From Hypomesus transpacificus (lineage: Eukaryota > Chordata > Actinopteri > Osmeriformes > Osmeridae), in assembly GCF_021917145.1 (NCBI RefSeq), contig NC_061081.1:1542634-1606633 (forward strand): a DNA stretch of 64,000 nucleotides. The letters are read 5' to 3'. Made by a program: the position numbers and the translations under genes. Shown here piece after piece: positions 62,301 to 64,000 of the stretch (its first letter is position 1; the number at the start of each line of letters is the position of its first letter). The notes beneath the pieces were generated by a model that ran no database searches, had not been told where the DNA came from, and saw only the letters and a program-made list of their open reading frames with translations.

Positions 62301-62483
62301 GGGGGAGTTAGTTATGGAACACATGGAAACAGATAAACACAGAGACACACACACACACACCTGGTATATGTAGATGGCCAGGGTGGCACAGTAGGCAAAG
62401 CGGTCTCCACTGGCAGCACACACATCTTTGTTCCAGGGCTGGCAGCCTGCAGCTAGCAGACCCACCTGCTTGACCTGGGACAT
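47581..62483 (-). CDS. wdr17: WD repeat-containing protein 17
   Basis: Twenty-nine coding exons: 62361-62483, 62098-62281, 61619-61849, 61051-61302, 60805-60927, 59985-60166, 59516-59684, 59140-59231, 58166-58248, 56421-56507, 54329-54493, 53772-53974, 53279-53428, 52602-52732, 51857-51982, 51620-51775, 51215-51279, 50969-51101, 50728-50819, 50465-50564, 50170-50309, 50051-50071, 49752-49863, 49172-49313, 48908-49010, 48717-48818, 48377-48475, 47825-48008 and 47581-47700. They sum to 3870 nt (1289 aa; human isoforms about 1283-1322), all in phase. The first two thirds are WD40 blades (IKVWDINTLTAVY, VRIWDYTQDACIN, IRVWDTRDGTCLD, VRLWSLTPL), probably two beta-propellers. The rest is helical, of the kind found in trafficking and ciliary scaffolds, and ends MWAKVNPFSPLGTG. 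Its molecular role is poorly known; expression in retina and testis is reported for the mammalian gene. The start is MSQVKQVGLLAAGC; the exon extends non-coding to 62489. Introns hold a Tc1 element, a solo LTR, a hAT-type MITE and several SINEs. Confidence 0.95.
48125..48318 (+). mobile_element. tRNA-derived SINE, copy 4
   Basis: Complete copy, with GTCAGATGGCTGAGCGGTTA (A box), GTTTGATTCC (B box), CTTGGGCGAGGCACTTC and the ACTCAATGTAAATGT tail. It lies in the wdr17 intron between exons 47825-48008 and 48377-48475, antisense to the gene. Confidence 0.9.
48541..48645 (+). mobile_element. decayed tRNA-Cys-derived SINE
   Basis: Contains ACTGCAGATTAAGAGGTC, TTCAAATTCCCCC and GGATGAAAGCATCTTCCAAA, matching the copies at 52192 and 59806. 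The 5' end is lost. Confidence 0.6.
49330..49748. repeat. GGTGATGGGGTAGTTAG minisatellite
   Basis: About 24 copies of a 16-17-bp unit, alternating GGTGAGGG and GGTGATGG types. It runs to the donor of wdr17 exon 49752-49863, so the first bases of that intron are the array itself. Confidence 0.95.
50051..50071 (-). other. 21-nt microexon of wdr17
   Basis: CTTCCCCTCAGTAGGAAACA plus G lies between a good acceptor (CTCTTGTAG) and donor (GTAAAC). It encodes most of CFPSVGNR, matching the CFPCVGYSVPFCYVNRN region remembered from human WDR17 but shorter. It keeps the phase between exons 50170-50309 and 49752-49863. Confidence 0.75.
50285..50413 (-). repeat. duplicated 5' edge of a wdr17 exon
   Basis: The acceptor and start of exon 50170-50309 (50285-50315) recur at 50380-50413 in the upstream intron. 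CATGGC, TGATCAGA and the CAG-complement are kept. The copy would read EAMTSLIKEM for the real LAMANLIRGN. Confidence 0.8.
52192..52243 (+). mobile_element. 5' fragment of a tRNA-Cys-derived SINE
   Basis: GGGTACAGCTCAGTGGTGGG and ACTGCAGATCAAGAGGTCC follow tRNA-Cys(GCA) from the D arm through the anticodon loop (CTGCAGA). It is cut off after the variable region, where the adjoining minisatellite begins. Confidence 0.75.
52240..52575. repeat. 44-bp minisatellite
   Basis: About 7.5 nearly identical copies of a 44-bp unit around GCAGTGCAGGGTGTGTGCAG and GGTGTATCCTCCTGGCTGGC. It starts at the SINE fragment and stops about 30 bp from the donor of wdr17 exon 52602-52732. Confidence 0.95.
52758..53196. 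mobile_element. hAT-type MITE, 439 bp
   Basis: The ends are CAGCCATTCACAAACTGT and, reversed, CAGCGATTCCCAACCTGT. The perfect 8-bp GGTTAGAG flanks both sides (52750-52757 and 53197-53204). No transposase. It is inserted in the wdr17 intron between exons 52602-52732 and 53279-53428. Confidence 0.88.
53458..53640 (+). mobile_element. tRNA-derived SINE, copy 5
   Basis: Copy with AGTCAGGTGGCTGAGCGG (A box), CAGTTCGATTCCCGG (B box), CTTGGGCAAGGCACTTCACC and the CTAAATGACTAAATG tail, antisense in a wdr17 intron 30 bp beyond an exon acceptor. A short deletion removes the CTTGCTTCGG part of the body. Confidence 0.9.
53995..54275. repeat. ATC-rich array with a ~130-bp higher-order duplication
   Basis: CATCAT and TCAATC units, with a longer block (54005-54130 and 54135-54265) repeated in tandem. 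It lies in the wdr17 intron between exons 53772-53974 and 54329-54493. Confidence 0.85.
54525..56185 (+). mobile_element. Tc1/mariner (DD34E) transposon, apparently complete
   Basis: The element is 1661 bp, flanked by the TA target duplication (54523-54524 and 56186-56187). The terminal inverted repeats are about 221 bp (54525-54745 and 55965-56185), beginning CAGTGCCCTCCAAAAGTATT. Each repeat carries an outer and an inner copy of CAAAAGTATTGGAACA-type sequence, the IR/DR layout seen in Sleeping Beauty-like elements. The two repeats differ at only about a dozen or so positions. It sits in a wdr17 intron, antisense to the gene. Confidence 0.95.
54894..55931 (+). CDS. Tc1-type transposase (open)
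   Basis: An uninterrupted frame of 345 codons from MKTRALSLGEKQ; an earlier in-frame ATG at 54858 would add 12 residues. The protein cuts and reinserts its own element through the terminal repeats. It has two helix-turn-helix parts: one around EKQAIVSLREDGKSIRAIAE and a second after the GRPRK motif. The DDE catalytic domain follows. Numbered from 54858, the acidic residues are D164 (LWTDETK), D261 (MQQDNDPKHT) and E296 (SPDLNPIEH), with 34 residues between the last two. The Gly-rich KHGGGNVMAW is present. Length and motifs match active fish Tc1 transposases. No stop or frameshift was seen, so it may be recently active. Confidence 0.93.
   Translation: MKTRALSLGEKQAIVSLREDGKSIRAIAETLAIASTTIWNVLKKKKTTGVLSNRRRTGRPRKTSAVDDRNIVRAVKKDPKTTVSEISNNLQMAGVKVSLSTVRRRLHEQKYKGYTRRCKPLISKKNRKARLEFAKKYRDEPQKFWDKVLWTDETKINFYQSDGKAKVWRKKGTAHDPKHTSSSVKHGGGNVMAWACMASSGTGSLIFIEDVTHDGSSKMNSEVYRNILSANLRKDATKLIGRAFIMQQDNDPKHTAKTTKEFIRGKKWKVLDWPSQSPDLNPIEHAFYLLKRRLKGGTPQNKQQLKEAAVKAWESIKKEECKSLVTSMGHRLAAVIESKGFATKY
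56535..58162. repeat. 1.6-kb polypurine array (GAGAGAGGGA)
   Basis: Almost uninterrupted purines on the plus strand, made of GAGAGAGGGA, GAGAGAGGGG and similar 8-12-bp units. In the wdr17 transcript it becomes a 1.6-kb CU tract, ending next to the donor of exon 58166-58248. Open frames of 600-970 codons on both strands are compositional. Confidence 0.98.
58275..58900. repeat. 30-bp minisatellite GTGAGACAGCAGTGAGGGG
   Basis: About 21 copies of a unit of 27-30 bp containing GAGACAGCAGTGAGGGG and GAGGGAGGGG. It begins about 25 bp upstream (in gene sense) of the wdr17 exon acceptor at 58248. Confidence 0.95.
59240..59440. repeat. (CA)n-rich microsatellite
   Basis: Compound CA repeats with CCCCACAACCACA inserts in the wdr17 intron between exons 59140-59231 and 59516-59684. 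Confidence 0.9.
59665..59739 (-). repeat. tandem copies of the wdr17 exon 7 acceptor edge
   Basis: The real exon start and acceptor (59665-59699) is followed upstream in gene sense by a copy at 59700-59724 and a partial one at 59723-59739. AATATGGTCTC and CATGACCCTGAAA are shared. The copy keeps TTTCAG|GGTCATGT, a complete spare acceptor. Confidence 0.85.
59806..59906 (+). mobile_element. tRNA-Cys-derived SINE
   Basis: Reads CAGGGCCAGAGCATTTGACT, GCTAATGAAGAGGTTGCAGA, GGTTCAAACCCTCCC (B box), then CTCTGGATGAAAGCATCTGT and an AAATAAATAC tail. It corresponds to tRNA-Cys followed by a short unrelated body, diverged. It lies in a wdr17 intron. Confidence 0.7.
60279..60742 (+). mobile_element. 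solo LTR of a retrovirus-like or LTR retrotransposon
   Basis: A 464-bp segment begins TGATGG and ends CTGACA (TG...CA). The 5-bp GTCTG flanks both sides (60274-60278 and 60743-60747). It contains a TATA-like CATAAAAG near 60400 and a polyadenylation signal AATAAAGC at 60677. These are followed by a TG/T-rich stretch, as expected of an LTR. No internal coding region remains, so it is a recombination remnant. It is in the wdr17 intron between exons 59985-60166 and 60805-60927. Confidence 0.75.
61386..61586 (-). mobile_element. tRNA-derived SINE, copy 6
   Basis: Full copy on the minus strand: GAGTCAGGTGGCTGAGCGGT, CGTTCGATTCCTGG, CTTGGGCAAGGCACTTC, GTAAGTCGCTTTGGATAAGA and CTAAATGACTAAATG. It is in wdr17 intron 3, sense to the gene. 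Confidence 0.92.
61880..62040. repeat. CA-rich array with ACAGGTCA inserts
   Basis: Units of about 20-40 bp, ACACACATACAGGTCAGAC and variants, in wdr17 intron 2. Confidence 0.85.
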
Positions 62484-62489
62484 GTTATC

Positions 62490-63308
62490 CTGCACACACA
62501 CCCATACACATACACACACACACACACAGGCATGCACACAGAAAGGAAACCAACGTTAATATTGATTGAATATTCACAAACCCGACGATTACCAACACCA
62601 AGAGCTGTCAACAACAATCCCATATACAGCAGTATTAGGGGTGGAAGGGGTGATCAGACATGTGACTTTCTAGCTCTCCTTCCCTGACCCTCTCTCGATC
62701 TCTCCCTCTCTCCAGCCTTTGTACTCTGCTACTTCTCCACCCTGAACAAACAGCTATCTCTCCTCCCCTCCACTCCCCTCCCCTATCCTGCTCTCCTCCT
62801 CTCCTCACCTCATCTCCACTTTCTTCTCCTCCCCTACCCTCCTCCCCTCCCCTCTCCTGCTCTCCTCCTCTCCTCACCTCATCTCCACTTTCTTCTCCTC
62901 ACCTCGCCTCTCCTCTGCTCTCCTCCTCTCACTACTTTCATGGCCGGTCGCTGTAAGTCGTAGTGAACCACAGCGTGTCTGTGTAAGTGGATACGTGCGT
63001 ATGCGTGTTCATTGACTGGTTTGGTCTCATCATGTGGCACACGGGGGCGATGGAGCAACCCCTGTCTGTAGCCAGGCAACAGCAGCCCTCTATTTCAATG
63101 ACACACACAGACACACATGGGTATATATGCATGTCAGTGCTGTGTACCATGTTGTGTGTCTGTCATGCTGTCCTGTCTGATAATGGCAGAGGAACAATGA
63201 GATAGACGATAAGAACACACACATGTACACACACATCATACACACATGCACACATACACACACACAGTGGTGGTAGGTGGTTGTGGAGAAGACACCGTCT
63301 GTATGCCA
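62490..63308. other. wdr17 5' flank
   Basis: Upstream of the first recognised wdr17 exon are CA repeats. A pyrimidine-rich stretch at 62670-62935 follows, including a duplicated CTCCTCACCTCATCTCCACT block, and then unique DNA. An upstream non-coding or short coding exon may lie here or beyond the window. None was recognised. Confidence 0.45.
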
Positions 63309-63987
63309 ACAGCCGGATGGGGTGGATGTGTGTTGGGGCGGATGTGTGTTGGGGTGGATGTGTGTTGGGGTGGATGTGTGTTGGGGTGGATGTGTGTTGG
63401 GGTGGATGTATGTTGGGGTGGATGTGTGTTGGGGTGGATGTGTGTTGGGGCGGATGTGTGTTGGGGTGGATGTGTGTTGGGGTGGATGTATGTTGGGGTG
63501 GATGTGTGTTGGGGTGGATGTGTGTTGGGGTGGATGTGTGTTGGGGTGGATGTGTGTTGGGGCGGATGTGTGTTGGGGTGGATGTGTGTTGGGGTGGATG
63601 TGTGTTGGGGTGGATGTATGTTGGGGTGGATGTGTGTTGGGGTGGATGTGTGTTGGGGCGGATGTGTGTTGGGGTGGATGTGTGTTGGGGTGGATGTATG
63701 TTGGGGTGGATGTGTGTTGGGGTGGATGTATGTTGGGGTGGATGTGTGTTGGGGTGGATGTGTGTTGGGGTGGATGTATGTTGGGGTGGATGTGTGTTGG
63801 GGTGGATGTGTGTTGGGGTGGATGTGTGTTGGGGTGGATGTATGTTGGGGTGGATGTGTGTTGGGGTGGATGTGTGTTGGGGTGGATGTGTGTTGGGGTG
63901 GATGTATGTTGGGGTGGATGTGTGTTGGGGTGGATGTGTGTTGGGGTGGATGTGTGTTGGGGTGGATGTATGTTGGGGTGGATGTGT
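63309..63987. repeat. 16-bp minisatellite GTGTTGGGGTGGATGT
   Basis: About 42 copies of a 16-bp unit with GGGGCGG and GATGTATG variants in a patterned order. It runs almost to the right edge of the window. A 238-codon frame (VDVCWGGCVLGWMCVG) is produced by the repeat. Confidence 0.97.
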
Positions 63988-64000
63988 GTGTGTGTAATAG

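Noticed and set aside
63281-63997. 238-codon frame with a VDVCWGGC repeat
   Set aside because: A 16-bp unit not divisible by three reads the same peptide cycle in every frame. No start context or conservation supports it.

Overview
This window is vertebrate nuclear DNA from a teleost fish. The evidence is small multi-exon genes with GT-AG introns, very many (CA)n and (GA)n arrays, an intact DD34E Tc1-type transposon, hAT-type MITEs and tRNA-derived SINEs of the kind common in teleosts. The species cannot be fixed from the sequence alone.

Nine protein-coding genes were reconstructed by translating exons, checking splice phase across every junction and comparing with remembered vertebrate proteins. 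In order they are: gria2 (minus, 5' part only, 547-7252), glrb (minus, 9837-15453), qdpr (minus, 20822-23071), pmm2 (plus, 23720-25610), fnip2 (minus, 26085-31722, N-terminus uncertain), tmem144 (minus, 33025-35594), spcs3 (minus, 36316-37942), asb5 (plus, 39282-44655) and wdr17 (minus, 47581-62483, 29 coding exons). From memory of the human map, glrb-gria2, fnip2 and tmem144 correspond to 4q32, and wdr17-asb5-spcs3 to 4q34 in the same order and relative orientation. qdpr (human 4p15) and pmm2 (human 16p13) sit between the two groups as a divergent pair. The genes are unrelated in function (synaptic receptors, pterin and sugar-nucleotide metabolism, lysosomal signalling, membrane transport, signal peptidase, ubiquitin ligase adaptor, WD40 protein). 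The grouping is conserved synteny, not an operon-like system.

Introns and intergenic DNA are dominated by repeats. The largest are a 1.6 kb C-rich minisatellite in asb5 intron 1, a 1.6 kb polypurine tract in wdr17, a 20-bp array in glrb, a 16-bp array at the right end, and a 2.25 kb foldback element (17519-19769) with long inverted arms and an 8-bp target duplication. Other mobile DNA comprises a full Tc1 element with an open transposase, a solo LTR, two hAT-type MITEs with 8-bp duplications, a palindromic MITE, six copies of one tRNA-derived SINE and three pieces of a tRNA-Cys-derived one.

The most unusual pattern is that at least a dozen exon edges, in eight of the nine genes, are partly duplicated in the neighbouring intron. 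Each copy carries 15-40 bp of exon plus its splice site, so decoy or tandem splice sites lie next to the real ones. Other points of interest are a U12-type AT-AC intron in spcs3, two GC-AG introns in glrb, a 21-nt microexon in wdr17 and a low-complexity coding expansion in fnip2.
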